A DNA stretch of 55,489 nt from Bacteroidales bacterium (GCA_017446775.1 JAFSQE010000011.1:1-55489), one strand, 5' to 3'. Positions 7,920-15,565 are shown, numbered from the stretch's first letter. A program made the numbers and translations. The notes: a model not told the origin generated them from the letters alone.

Positions 7920-8210
7920 ATGGATAACCCAATTGAAAGACTCAAAAAATATCAGTCAGATGAGCCTTCGAAGTGGCGAGATGAGGCAGAATGGAGACGG
8001 GCCAACCGGGCCTGGCTTCGTCGTTCTCAGAAAGTAGCCATGAAATTGCTGGATAAAATGGAAGAGATGAACTGGACACAACAGCAGGTTGCGGAGAGAT
8101 TGGGATGCAGTCAACAGTATGTGTCCAGAATGGTTAAGGGTGGCGAGAATCTCACCCTCGAGATACTATCTAATATTGAAGATGCTCTGGGCATCGTTAT
8201 TTTCGAATAA
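7920..8210 (+). CDS. Xre-family helix-turn-helix regulator (antitoxin-like)
   Basis: 96 residues. The C-terminal half is a Cro/C1-type helix-turn-helix: MNWTQQQVAERLGCSQQYVS, then RMVKGGENLTLEILSNIEDAL. The N-terminal half is charged and helical (ERLKKYQSDEPSKWRDEAEW). Size and architecture resemble HigA/Xre antitoxins, but no HigB-like toxin precedes or follows it. The next gene is a Fic protein 122 bp downstream with its own promoter. Base composition is AT-richer than the flanking core genes. It could be an orphan antitoxin or the regulator of the Fic gene. Confidence 0.85.
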   Translation: MDNPIERLKKYQSDEPSKWRDEAEWRRANRAWLRRSQKVAMKLLDKMEEMNWTQQQVAERLGCSQQYVSRMVKGGENLTLEILSNIEDALGIVIFE

Positions 8211-8228
8211 ACGATTGCCAGAAGCATT

Positions 8229-8241
8229 GCTGCCAACGGAG
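8229..8241 (+). repeat. 13-bp direct repeat, right copy
   Basis: Second copy of GCTGCCAACGGAG, identical to 7694-7706 and 535 bp away, in the gap between the Xre-type and Fic genes. Confidence 0.45.
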
Positions 8242-8281
8242 TTATCTGAACCTTTTTGATGAAAACTCTTGACAAAAAGGC

Positions 8282-8312
8282 TTGTTATTAAGAAGATAAT
8301 TTCTTAACTTTA
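8282..8312 (+). promoter_or_regulatory. Promoter and inverted repeat upstream of the Fic gene
   Basis: TTG (8282-8284), a 20-nt gap and TAACTTTA (8305-8312, last base off consensus) form a credible promoter. Within it, TTAAGAA-GATAAT-TTCTTAA (8288-8307) is a 7-bp inverted repeat overlapping the -7 box, so it is a candidate operator. Confidence 0.5.
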
Positions 8313-8332
8313 AGGTACTTAAAACTTGGAAC

Positions 8333-9391
8333 ATGAGCGAATTTGATGAATATATCCGGCAGGGAGAACCAGGGCGAAAGGAAAAAGCAGCTGCTTGGCA
8401 AACGGCCATCGGACTTCAGGATGTAGATGGTTTGAAACCATCTGCATACTTGATTGATACAGCCAGGAAACATATTGAGGGTGACATCACCATTGATGAT
8501 GTCAAACAAATGCTGGACTCCTATTATAAGTCTAAAACAGCAAGAACAGAACTGGAGGATGAAAGGACAGAGGAGGCAGATAAGGTGTCGGCCCGTATTG
8601 AAGAACTTCTAACAGAGAAATCCTATTCGTTCACCCCCGAGTATTTGGCAAGACTTCATCGTCATTTATTCCAGGGAATATTCAAGTTCGCCGGCCGTTA
8701 TCGTGATTATGATATCACCAAACGCGAATGGGTATTAGGTGGCGCTACTGTCTTGTATGCCAGCGCGTCAATGATTTCAGAAACGTTGAACTATGACTTT
8801 TCCCAGGAGCGACAGGTTAATTATGCTTTACTTAACACGGACAAAGCCATTCAACATATAGTCAAGTTTATTTCTGGTATTTGGCAAATCCATCCTTTTG
8901 GTGAAGGGAATACGCGTACTACAGCCGTGTTTGCTATGAAGTACCTTCAATCGTTTGGGTTTGAAGTGAAGAATGACATGTTCAAAGATCACTCTTGGTA
9001 TTTCCGGAATGCCTTGGTCCGTGCTAATTATAATAATTATCCCCAAGGAATCCAGGCAACTGATGAGTATCTGATTCTTTTCTTCCGAAATCTCATTCTT
9101 GACGAAAAGAATGAATTAAGGAACCGGAACCTATTGGTCGCATCAAGCCAAAGTGCCAAGAGCCCTGCCCCAAAGTGCCAAAATGGCACTTTGAATTGCA
9201 CTTTAGAGGAGCTCGCTATTGCTAAGCTCTTGAATGAGAACGGAAAAGCAAAGCAGGTAGATATAGCCTCGCATATTGGCAAATCCATCCGAACGGTCAA
9301 GAGGATTATGTCTGCCATGTCAGAAAAAGGGATGATTTCTCGTGAAAATGGCAAGAGAAACGGTATCTGGGTTGTCAGAATGGATCTCTGA
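8333..9391 (+). CDS. Fic-domain protein with built-in inhibitory helix and C-terminal winged helix
   Basis: 352 residues. Fic enzymes transfer AMP or other nucleotide-derived groups to target proteins. The motif HPFGEGNTRTT starts at His187. Compared with canonical HPFx(D/E)GNGRxxR, the second Gly and last Arg are Thr. Near residues 40-70 lies AYLIDTARKHIEGDITIDDV, like the VbhA-type inhibitory segment. It keeps the Glu-Gly, but the usual Ser/Thr four residues earlier is Arg. After a linker (about 270-290), a winged helix follows (KQVDIASHIGKSIRTVKRIM), so the protein may bind DNA. The gene is AT-richer than its surroundings and accessory. Toxin-antitoxin, regulator or defence roles are all open. 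Confidence 0.9.
   Translation: MSEFDEYIRQGEPGRKEKAAAWQTAIGLQDVDGLKPSAYLIDTARKHIEGDITIDDVKQMLDSYYKSKTARTELEDERTEEADKVSARIEELLTEKSYSFTPEYLARLHRHLFQGIFKFAGRYRDYDITKREWVLGGATVLYASASMISETLNYDFSQERQVNYALLNTDKAIQHIVKFISGIWQIHPFGEGNTRTTAVFAMKYLQSFGFEVKNDMFKDHSWYFRNALVRANYNNYPQGIQATDEYLILFFRNLILDEKNELRNRNLLVASSQSAKSPAPKCQNGTLNCTLEELAIAKLLNENGKAKQVDIASHIGKSIRTVKRIMSAMSEKGMISRENGKRNGIWVVRMDL
9149..9204 (+). repeat. Palindromic repeat cluster inside the Fic coding sequence
   Basis: CAAAGTGCCA occurs at 9149-9158 and, 22 bp on, at 9171-9180. The latter is followed after AAA by its exact inverse TGGCACTTTG (9184-9193), then a partial inverse GCACTTTA near 9197-9204. These lie in the linker between the Fic and winged-helix domains. 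The roughly two-turn spacing suggests a protein-binding site rather than coding constraint. Confidence 0.55.
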
Positions 9392-9405
9392 TTGTCTGGT
9401 ATTTG

Positions 9406-9531
9406 TTACTTGCGGGCGGCGCGTACAAGTTCCAGATCAAAGGTCTGGATAAGGGAGGTGAGTTCCAGGCGGGAGTCGGGGAAGAGGGTCTGGAGGGAAT
9501 CTTTAAGAGTCGATTTCAGATTTGTTTTCAT
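9406..9531 (-). CDS. Short unknown ORF (41 codons), possible remnant gene
   Basis: ATG 9531 on the minus strand gives MKTNLKSTLKDSLQTLFPDS and ends 14 bp from the convergent Fic stop. I do not recognise the family. It lies behind a perfect -7 box and an operator-like palindrome, so this region is or was a transcription unit. The product is helical with alternating charges and has no signal peptide. It may be the surviving front end of a longer regulator or antitoxin cut short when the islet formed. Confidence 0.35.
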   Translation of the reverse strand: MKTNLKSTLKDSLQTLFPDSRLELTSLIQTFDLELVRAARK

Positions 9532-9553
9532 GGTTACCTGTTTTTGTTTGATG

Positions 9554-9593
9554 CAAAGATATGGCACCATGTGTGTCAAATTGCGACACACAT
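9554..9593 (-). promoter_or_regulatory. Promoter with operator-like inverted repeat (minus strand)
   Basis: TATCTTTG on the minus strand (9561 to 9554) is a perfect -7 box for the 41-codon ORF. Just upstream, ATGTGTGTC-AAATTGC-GACACACAT (9569-9593) is a perfect 9-bp inverted repeat with a 7-nt spacer, placed where a -33 element would be. Confidence 0.55.
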
Positions 9594-9634
9594 AAAACAA
9601 ATCTGCACAAATAAGAATATTTTACTGCAAAATT

Positions 9635-10912
9635 TTACTCTTCTGGAGATATCTCCTCGAACTGAGTGTTGACAATCAGATCGTCGCCCGGTTCGGGGAG
9701 GGCTTTCTTGCCGGGAACCCCGAGTTTGCGGACCTGGTGGGCAGATACAAGTATGCTGTTGCCGCTCTCGCCCAGCTTGGCGCGTCCGTCGGCGAAGGCC
9801 TTCTGGGCCTCGTCCAGCTTGCGCCCGACGATTTCGTAATACTTTGTGAAATCTGCCACGCGGTCTATCATTCGGCTTGCGGCATCGATAATCTTTTGCT
9901 GGTTGCGGACCTGCTCTACGTTGCGCCAGCCCAGCACGATCATCCTTACAAACGGGAGGATTGTCTCTTCGCTGGTGAGCAGCACCTTTTTGTCGTAGGC
10001 ATCGCGCCATATCTTAGGGTCTTGCTCGTAAGCCAGCTGCAGTGCGGAATAGCTTGGTATGAACATTATCACAAAGTCGGTCATCCGGTGGCCGGGCTTT
10101 AAGTAGCGGCTGTAATCTTTGCCGCTTAGCATCTTGACCTGGTTGCGGATGGCCTCCACGTTGCGGCGGCGGGCATCCATGCGCTCGGCATCGGTCTTTG
10201 CCTCAAGGTAGTCGGAATAGGCAGCCAGGGAGACCTTGGCATCTACGACAATATCCTGATTGTCTGCAAAGTGCAGGATAAAGTCGGGCCGCATCGCCTT
10301 GGCGGTGTCCTCGTTCTTGATCACGAACCCCAGCTCGTCGCGAAGCGTCTCTTCCTTGTCAAAATCGCGCCCTTCTGCCATCCCTTCGCCCGTGAGCAGG
10401 TTCAAGAGGATGGTTTCGCCCCAGCAGCCCTGGTATTTCTTGTTGCCGCGCATCGCCTCGGCCAGGTTGTCGGCCTTGTCGCCAATCGATTTGGTCTGGT
10501 CTTCAAGCTGCTTTACCGCCTTCTCAAAGTTCTCCTTAAGGGTGGCGCTGGTTTCTGTCTGCGTCTTCTTGTTGGCTTCAAAGGCGCTTTTCATATCGGT
10601 TATATCCTTTCCCAGGCTCTTGGTGATGCTCTCGAAGTTCTCCCGGGCCCGCTTGTCCAGCTCCGCCTCGCGCTGTTTGAGCAGCTGCTCTGTCTGGGCG
10701 GTGAGCTCTGCCTTAAGGCTCTCTGCCTGCGCCTTGAGCGCCTCTTTGTGGCCGGTGCGCATATCGGCAAGGGTCTTCTCGTAGTTCTCCTTGAGCTGGG
10801 ATATCAGCTCGTCCTTGGCCGACAGCTGGTGCCCTTTGGCAATAAGGGCGGTGATAAGGGCCGCGATGATTGCGGCTGCGACAACGATAATGATGGTAAG
10901 ATATACGGGCAT
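9635..10912 (-). CDS. rmuC: DNA recombination protein RmuC
   Basis: 425 residues. RmuC proteins limit inversions at short inverted repeats and carry a nuclease-like core. An N-terminal membrane segment (TIIIVVAAAIIAALITALI, about 5-23) is followed by a long coiled coil (about 30-170). The RmuC domain then shows NKKYQGCWGETILLNLL, MRPDFILHFADNQDIVVDAK, KVSLAAYSDYLEA and FVIMFIPSYSALQLAYEQD. It begins 12 bp downstream of the DUF4293-like gene and is probably co-transcribed with it. Confidence 0.95.
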   Translation of the reverse strand: MPVYLTIIIVVAAAIIAALITALIAKGHQLSAKDELISQLKENYEKTLADMRTGHKEALKAQAESLKAELTAQTEQLLKQREAELDKRARENFESITKSLGKDITDMKSAFEANKKTQTETSATLKENFEKAVKQLEDQTKSIGDKADNLAEAMRGNKKYQGCWGETILLNLLTGEGMAEGRDFDKEETLRDELGFVIKNEDTAKAMRPDFILHFADNQDIVVDAKVSLAAYSDYLEAKTDAERMDARRRNVEAIRNQVKMLSGKDYSRYLKPGHRMTDFVIMFIPSYSALQLAYEQDPKIWRDAYDKKVLLTSEETILPFVRMIVLGWRNVEQVRNQQKIIDAASRMIDRVADFTKYYEIVGRKLDEAQKAFADGRAKLGESGNSILVSAHQVRKLGVPGKKALPEPGDDLIVNTQFEEISPEE

Positions 10913-10924
10913 TGCTGTTTCGGT

Positions 10925-11365
10925 TTACTTCTTTTGCTTTTTACCCATCTTGCGGTGCAGGTCGCTGGCAATCACGTCGGTGGCGTCGCGCCAGCTATAG
11001 CGTATGGCAAGAAAGTGCAGCGTGATAGCCACAAACGGAACAAGCGTATAGATGGTGAAGGTGTAGGCGCTTTTAAGCTGGAAGAACGCCACCATGAGCC
11101 ATATCTGGTAGCCCAGCAGGATAAGCATGTTAATTATGCAGACCCTTACCTGCAGGATATATTGCTTACGATAGCAGATGGCGGTGATGGCGAGCGCAGT
11201 GCACACAAAGTTGAAGATCAGAAACTGGATGTGCTCTGTGAACTTTATGCTGTAGCGCATCCCCTCTGCGTCGAAGCCGTAGCACATTTCCGACCAGAAA
11301 AGCGTGACGATAACAAAGGCGCTTATGCCAAGCAGTACATTCTGCATCCGGGGCCAGACTATCAT
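10925..11365 (-). CDS. DUF4293-like four-helix membrane protein
   Basis: 146 residues with four hydrophobic segments (about 8-25, 45-65, 75-95, 100-120) and a basic C terminus (RKMGKKQKK). Size, topology and the neighbouring rmuC resemble the DUF4293 family seen in Bacteroidota; its function is unknown. The gene starts at ATG 11365, about 20 nt after the start expected from the minus-strand -7 box TACATTTG. Confidence 0.65.
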   Translation of the reverse strand: MIVWPRMQNVLLGISAFVIVTLFWSEMCYGFDAEGMRYSIKFTEHIQFLIFNFVCTALAITAICYRKQYILQVRVCIINMLILLGYQIWLMVAFFQLKSAYTFTIYTLVPFVAITLHFLAIRYSWRDATDVIASDLHRKMGKKQKK

Positions 11366-11385
11366 AGGCGTAGAGTTTAATGCGT

Positions 11386-11417
11386 TTTGACAAATGTAGT
11401 AAAATAAATTATATTTG
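11386..11417. promoter_or_regulatory. Interleaved divergent promoters
   Basis: Plus strand: TTTG (11386-11389), 20 nt, TATATTTG (11410-11417), a full consensus promoter for the SirB1-like gene. Minus strand: TACATTTG (11398 to 11391), a perfect -7 box for the DUF4293-like gene, lies in the spacer of the plus-strand promoter. Both polymerases cannot sit here at once. Confidence 0.75.
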
Positions 11418-11430
11418 GGATGTGGAACAG

Positions 11431-12312
11431 ATGCAGTATATAATTGACCTTTATCGCGATTCGGACCCGGCGGTGGTGTCTGCGCTGGAGAGTTATTTTC
11501 TGGACAACGGCTCTGCAGCGCTCGACGGTTTGAAGCTCAGCTACCGCGACGAACTTGACCCCGGGCGCAAGTCGCTGCTAAAGGATATGCTCTGCCGGTA
11601 CAACAAGAAATCGGTGATACGAGCCCTTAAAGAGATGGCGGGGCAGAGTAAAGACGATGAGTGCTGCATGCTGGAGGCGGGCTACCAGGTGGCATCGCTC
11701 ACCGACCCGGCGTTGCGGCGGGACGATTACATGGCGGCGATAATGCCTATGGCGATGGCGGTTATCTCCGAGGTCTCCGATGCCAGAACGGCGATAGAGA
11801 ACGTGAACCTGCTCAACCACGTCTTTTACAACCGCTACAGCTTCTCTGCCGCCAATCCGTTTGACATGTCTCTGGACGGGTCGCTGCTTATGAACGTTAT
11901 AAAGATGCGGAAGGGGAGCCCGTTTGCAATATCCCTGATCTATTTCATAATAGCCCAGGTCGCCGCACTGCCGGTGTATCCCCTCTGTTTTACCGGCGGC
12001 TTCGTGCCGGTTTATATGGAGAACGGCAAGATACTGTTCAACATAAATGTCTTTCACAAGGGGGAGATATTCATAGAGAACAACATCAGCAATATGGTCA
12101 AGAACCAGGCCTCTGCCCTGGGCGTGAGCGTGGATATCGGCGAAGCGACCGTGCGAAAGGACACCTCCATAGTGGTGATGTACCTGGAGTTTTTGCAGAT
12201 GCTCTATTCCAATGCCGGCGATTCCGTAACGCAGATGGATATAGACGATGCGATAGAGGCGCTTGGCGGCAGGCGCTTCCTTACCATAGAAGAGGACGAC
12301 GACAACTGGTAG
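11431..12312 (+). CDS. SirB1/transglutaminase-like core-2 family protein
   Basis: 293 residues from ATG 11431. The core resembles the SirB1 N-terminal transglutaminase-like domain: AIENVNLLNHVFYNRYSFSA, MNVIKMRKGSPFAISLIYFI and LPVYPLCFTGGFVPVYM. The usual catalytic Cys-His-Asp set is not evident, so it is probably non-enzymatic. The frame is open back to 11380, but a consensus promoter ends at 11417, so the downstream ATG (MQYIIDLYRD) is preferred. The C terminus is very acidic (EEDDDNW). Role unknown. Confidence 0.75.
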   Translation: MQYIIDLYRDSDPAVVSALESYFLDNGSAALDGLKLSYRDELDPGRKSLLKDMLCRYNKKSVIRALKEMAGQSKDDECCMLEAGYQVASLTDPALRRDDYMAAIMPMAMAVISEVSDARTAIENVNLLNHVFYNRYSFSAANPFDMSLDGSLLMNVIKMRKGSPFAISLIYFIIAQVAALPVYPLCFTGGFVPVYMENGKILFNINVFHKGEIFIENNISNMVKNQASALGVSVDIGEATVRKDTSIVVMYLEFLQMLYSNAGDSVTQMDIDDAIEALGGRRFLTIEEDDDNW

Positions 12313-12315
12313 CCG

Positions 12316-14322
12316 CTACTGCCGTGGCTCTTCAGAGCAGTATTTCTTGATTACGCTGTAGGCATCGGCAATGCCCAGCTCGCCCGCCTTGCTGATATCG
12401 ATGCACCCCTTCTCCTTGTCCTTGAGAAAAATCTGCACCAGACCCCGGTTGTAATATGCTTCGCCGATGTAGGGGAACAGCTCCAGAGCCCGGGTATAGT
12501 TGACTACTGCTGCCGGCAAATCGTCGGAGAGGCAGTAGAGATTGCCAAGATTATAATAGACGTACGGGAAGTCGGCAGCCAGCGACGCGGCGTGCAGCAT
12601 ATCGTCTATGGCTGCGCTGTAGTCGTAGGTGGTGCCGGCCCGGTCTTTGACCACCGTTTTTGTGGTATTGCCGGTGTTGTCCATGGTAAGCGTCTGCACG
12701 CTGTTCTCCATGCTGGATATGAAATCTGTCATCTCTGCCTGCAGGACTCCGCGGTTAATGTACAGGAAGGGGTTGGACTCATCCATGTCTATCGCGACGC
12801 TGTAGCTCTCCATGGCGTTGTTGAAGCGGCTGGCCTGGGTCTCAAGCAAGGCCTTGGCAAACCGGGCATGCTGGGTCCCCTTGCCATGGCGTATCTGCTC
12901 CGAGAACGGTTCGAGCCGCTTTGCCGCATCGTCTTTTGCGGCCGACCTGGCAGAGATAAACTGCGTTGCGACGGGGAGCGCTGCCATAAAGTTGTCCAGC
13001 TTGTCGTAGAGCAGCTTGCCCTTGATGGTGGAGATGCGCTCAGAGGCGTCGGAGTTCTCCCGCGGCACAAACTGATACATAGGCTTTAGCTTGATGTCCA
13101 CGTCGCGGTATTGCAGCAGCTCGTTGTTGAAATTCTTTTTGGCGAAATCGGCATCCAGCGCCAGCAGCGAATCAAACTTGCGGGTGGTGTCGGCAAATGC
13201 CTCGTAGCCATCTGTGGTGGATGTCTTGGCCTGATACTCCCGCACCTTTTTCTGGGCTGTCTCCCAGTCGCGCCTGGAATCTGAGAGCTGCCCCAGCATC
13301 GATTTGGCGTAGGAACGGTTCATGTATGCCTTTGCAAAATCTGGATAAAGCTCGATCGCCCGGTCGTAATCCCGTATCGCCTGGGCATACTTGCCCTGCT
13401 CTATGAACATCGCGGCACGGTTAAAGTAGGCCAGCACGTTGTCCGGATTGATGTTTATCACGCGGTCCAGATCGTCCACCGCCTTGTCTGTCTCGCCAAC
13501 CTGGGCATATATCAGGGCACGGTTATACAGGGTGAGGGCGTTGCCCGGCTCCTCCTTAAGCACCGCGTTGAGGTCGGCGATGGCGCTTGTCCACTCCTTC
13601 TTCTCGTATTTGAGGATGGCGCGGTTGAAATAGGCGTAGGTGTTGGTGGTGTCCAGGGCGATGGCGCGGTTAAGGTCGGATATGGCGTCGTCGTAGCGCT
13701 CCTGCAGGGCAAAGATGCGCGAGCGGCGCACAAACCCTTCCGGATCCTGATTGTTAAGCTCTATGGCTTTGTTGTAGTCGGCAAAAGCTTTGGTGGTATC
13801 GCCCAGGAACAGGTACGACGCCCCGCGGTTGAGGTATGCGCTGCTCTCTTCGGGCTCCTTACGGATAAAGCTGTTGAAATCTTCCACCGCCTTGTCGAAC
13901 TGCTGCGACAGGAAATATGTCACACCGCGGCTGAAATAGATGCCGGTGTTGCCGGGGCGCAGGTCCACCGCCTCCTGAAGGTCTTCCAGCGCCTCTTCGT
14001 ACCGCCCAAGGCGGCTGCGGGTGATGGCGCGGTAGTGGTATGCGTAGGTGTAGAGCGGGTTGCGCTTAAGGCTCGCATCAAAGTCGCGCTCCGCCCCGTT
14101 CAGATCGCCCAGGTTATACTTGGCGATGCCGCGAAAGAAGAATGCCTCCGGGCCTACGGTGTCCAGGCGCGAAAGGATATTGAAGTTCTCTATGGCGAGA
14201 GAATATTTGCCGTCGCTTAGAGCCTGCCGCCCGGCGTAGTAGAAGTGCGACGGGTCGTATTGCGCCCAAAGGCAGGTGCACTGCAACGCAAGGGCGATGG
14301 CTATGGCGATGCGGCGTTTCAT
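12316..14322 (-). CDS. Exported tetratricopeptide-repeat protein
   Basis: 668 residues. A signal peptide (RIAIAIALALQCTCLWAQ) is followed by about nine to ten TPR units between residues 25 and 340, such as AYHYRAITRSRLGRYEEALE and AYLNRGASYLFLGDTTKAFA. A less regular middle and more TPRs follow (about 455-500 and 590-650). Such proteins act as periplasmic or outer-membrane scaffolds. Its start codon overlaps the stop of the M23 peptidase gene by one base (TAATG), so the two are translationally linked and the TPR protein may help cell-wall remodelling. It converges on the SirB1-like gene with a 3-bp gap. Confidence 0.9.
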   Translation of the reverse strand: MKRRIAIAIALALQCTCLWAQYDPSHFYYAGRQALSDGKYSLAIENFNILSRLDTVGPEAFFFRGIAKYNLGDLNGAERDFDASLKRNPLYTYAYHYRAITRSRLGRYEEALEDLQEAVDLRPGNTGIYFSRGVTYFLSQQFDKAVEDFNSFIRKEPEESSAYLNRGASYLFLGDTTKAFADYNKAIELNNQDPEGFVRRSRIFALQERYDDAISDLNRAIALDTTNTYAYFNRAILKYEKKEWTSAIADLNAVLKEEPGNALTLYNRALIYAQVGETDKAVDDLDRVININPDNVLAYFNRAAMFIEQGKYAQAIRDYDRAIELYPDFAKAYMNRSYAKSMLGQLSDSRRDWETAQKKVREYQAKTSTTDGYEAFADTTRKFDSLLALDADFAKKNFNNELLQYRDVDIKLKPMYQFVPRENSDASERISTIKGKLLYDKLDNFMAALPVATQFISARSAAKDDAAKRLEPFSEQIRHGKGTQHARFAKALLETQASRFNNAMESYSVAIDMDESNPFLYINRGVLQAEMTDFISSMENSVQTLTMDNTGNTTKTVVKDRAGTTYDYSAAIDDMLHAASLAADFPYVYYNLGNLYCLSDDLPAAVVNYTRALELFPYIGEAYYNRGLVQIFLKDKEKGCIDISKAGELGIADAYSVIKKYCSEEPRQ

Positions 14323-15272
14323 TACCTCACGCGCAGGGTCTCGCCAATGCGCAGCGTCTTGGTGGATTTGATGCCGTTAAGCTTGCATATCTTGGTTACG
14401 GTGGTGCCGTATTTGATGGCTATCCGGCCCAGGGTGTCGCCTTTGCGGACTTTATAGTACTGTGCCTCGCTGGCCGCCTTGGATTCGCTGTCGGTCTGGC
14501 CGTAGTGCGAGTAGATGCTGAAATAATCCTTCCTCAGGCAGAACAAAGAAGAGCGCAGGGCGCCGTTCTCAAAATCGATTATCCGTTCCGGATCGAACGC
14601 CTTCCCTTTGTAGCGCGCCTCAAAATGCAGATGGGGCCCGGTGCTGCGGCCGGTGCTGCCGCCAAGGCCGATGGCTTCGCCCGCCTTTACCGGCTCGCCG
14701 GCCTCTACAAGGCGCTTTGAAAGATGCCCGTAATAGGTTTCAAGGCCGTTTGAATGGCGCAGGATCACCAGATTCCCGTATCCTCCGGTCCTGGAGCCGG
14801 TAGAGATGCGTACAACCCCGTCGAACGCAGCCCTTATGGTGTCGCCCCTGTCCAGCGGAATGTCCACACCTCTGTGGGGGCGCGAACGGCGCATCTTGTA
14901 TTTGGAGCGGACCTTGCCCTGGAAGGGGATACAGAAGCCGTGGGTTTCGTCTACCAGGCAAAGGTCCACCTCTGCGGGGATGCTCTCCTCTGGATAGTGT
15001 GCGTGCAGCGCCTCATAATCGAAATAATCGTCGTACACGGCGGTGCTGTCTATCCCTGGGCTGCCGTAAGAGAGATACTCCCATGTCTGGTTGTCATACA
15101 AAACGATATCCACATACTTGTCGCTGGTATGCACGGTGTCTATCGGGACCTTAATCTCCCGTGTGCAGCGTTTTATTTCATAAGGCACCAGCTGGTAGCG
15201 GTAGCCGGGCAGCTGCGCCACAGCGGGGCAGGCCATCGCCAGAAGTATCAGTATTATATATGCTTTTTTCAT
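14322..15272 (-). CDS. M23 zinc metallopeptidase with C-terminal LysM (murein endopeptidase)
   Basis: 316 residues from ATG 15272, which begins a clean signal peptide (MKKAYIILILLAMACPAVAQ). An in-frame ATG at 15299 lies inside the tRNA terminator hairpin and is unlikely. M23 zinc ligands are visible: HRGVDIPLDRGD (HxxxD), then YYGHLSKRL and TGPHLHFEARYKG (HxH). The C-terminal LysM is YKVRKGDTLGRIAIKYGTTV. The protein should cleave peptidoglycan cross-links in the periplasm. No clear promoter of its own was found (TTGTTTTG near 15288-15296 is a weak -7), so read-through from the tRNA unit is possible. Confidence 0.92.
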   Translation of the reverse strand: MKKAYIILILLAMACPAVAQLPGYRYQLVPYEIKRCTREIKVPIDTVHTSDKYVDIVLYDNQTWEYLSYGSPGIDSTAVYDDYFDYEALHAHYPEESIPAEVDLCLVDETHGFCIPFQGKVRSKYKMRRSRPHRGVDIPLDRGDTIRAAFDGVVRISTGSRTGGYGNLVILRHSNGLETYYGHLSKRLVEAGEPVKAGEAIGLGGSTGRSTGPHLHFEARYKGKAFDPERIIDFENGALRSSLFCLRKDYFSIYSHYGQTDSESKAASEAQYYKVRKGDTLGRIAIKYGTTVTKICKLNGIKSTKTLRIGETLRVR

Positions 15273-15290
15273 AGGAAGTGCCGTATTCAG

Positions 15291-15322
15291 ACAAAACAAG
15301 TCCGTTGCCGTGGACGGACTTG
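15291..15322 (-). terminator. Intrinsic terminator after tRNA-Gly
   Basis: CAAGTCCGT (15297-15305) pairs perfectly with ACGGACTTG (15314-15322) across an 8-nt loop. On the minus strand the stem is followed by TTTTG. It sits 7 bp beyond the tRNA 3' end, as expected for the end of a tRNA transcript. Confidence 0.8.
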
Positions 15323-15329
15323 CATTTAT

Positions 15330-15405
15330 TGGAGCGGAAAACGGGTCTCGAACCCGCGACCTTCGGCTTGGGAAGCCAACGCTCTACCAACTGAGCTATT
15401 TCCGC
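15330..15405 (-). tRNA. tRNA-Gly (anticodon CCC), CCA encoded
   Basis: The minus strand folds into a complete cloverleaf. The acceptor stem pairs GCGGAAA with TTTCCGC. The D-arm is GCTC-AGTTGGTA-GAGC. The anticodon arm is TTGGC-TTCCCAA-GCCGA, with CCC in the anticodon position. The T-arm is GCGGG-TTCGAGA-CCCGT. Discriminator T and a genomic CCA follow. It decodes GGG. A possible -7 (TTTATTTG, one mismatch) lies at 15447-15454 on the minus strand. Confidence 0.97.
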
Positions 15406-15426
15406 GGATTTCTCCGAAATCCGCGG
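15402..15426 (-). repeat. Hairpin in the tRNA-Gly 5' leader overlapping the mature end
   Basis: CCGCGGATTT (15402-15411) and AAATCCGCGG (15417-15426) are perfect 10-bp inverse copies around a 5-nt loop. The last four paired bases on the minus strand are the first four of the mature tRNA, so the precursor can form a stem competing with the acceptor stem. Confidence 0.6.
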
Positions 15427-15534
15427 CGTTATCGGCTGCGCTTCGGCAAATAAAGCAAGCTTTCTCTGCTCTCGGCTTGCACGATAACTCCGCAAAATCT
15501 CTGCGAGTATTTCTGTGACAAAAGTAATACCATT

Positions 15535-15565
15535 TTTGAAAAAATCAAAGTATTTGATACCTTTA
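15535..15565 (+). promoter_or_regulatory. galK promoter with inverted repeats
   Basis: TTTG (15535-15538), 19 nt, TACCTTTA (15558-15565, last base off consensus). ATCAAA-GTA-TTTGAT (about 15543-15557) is a perfect inverted repeat in the spacer and may be an operator. Confidence 0.6.

Noticed and set aside
7798-8037. Frame overlapping the Xre gene as a toxin
   Set aside because: It has no ribosome-binding site or toxin motif, starts within the promoter/operator, and is a shadow of the Xre frame.
11380-11430. Upstream start for the SirB1-like gene
   Set aside because: The segment contains both elements of a consensus promoter (11386-11417), so it cannot be part of that message.
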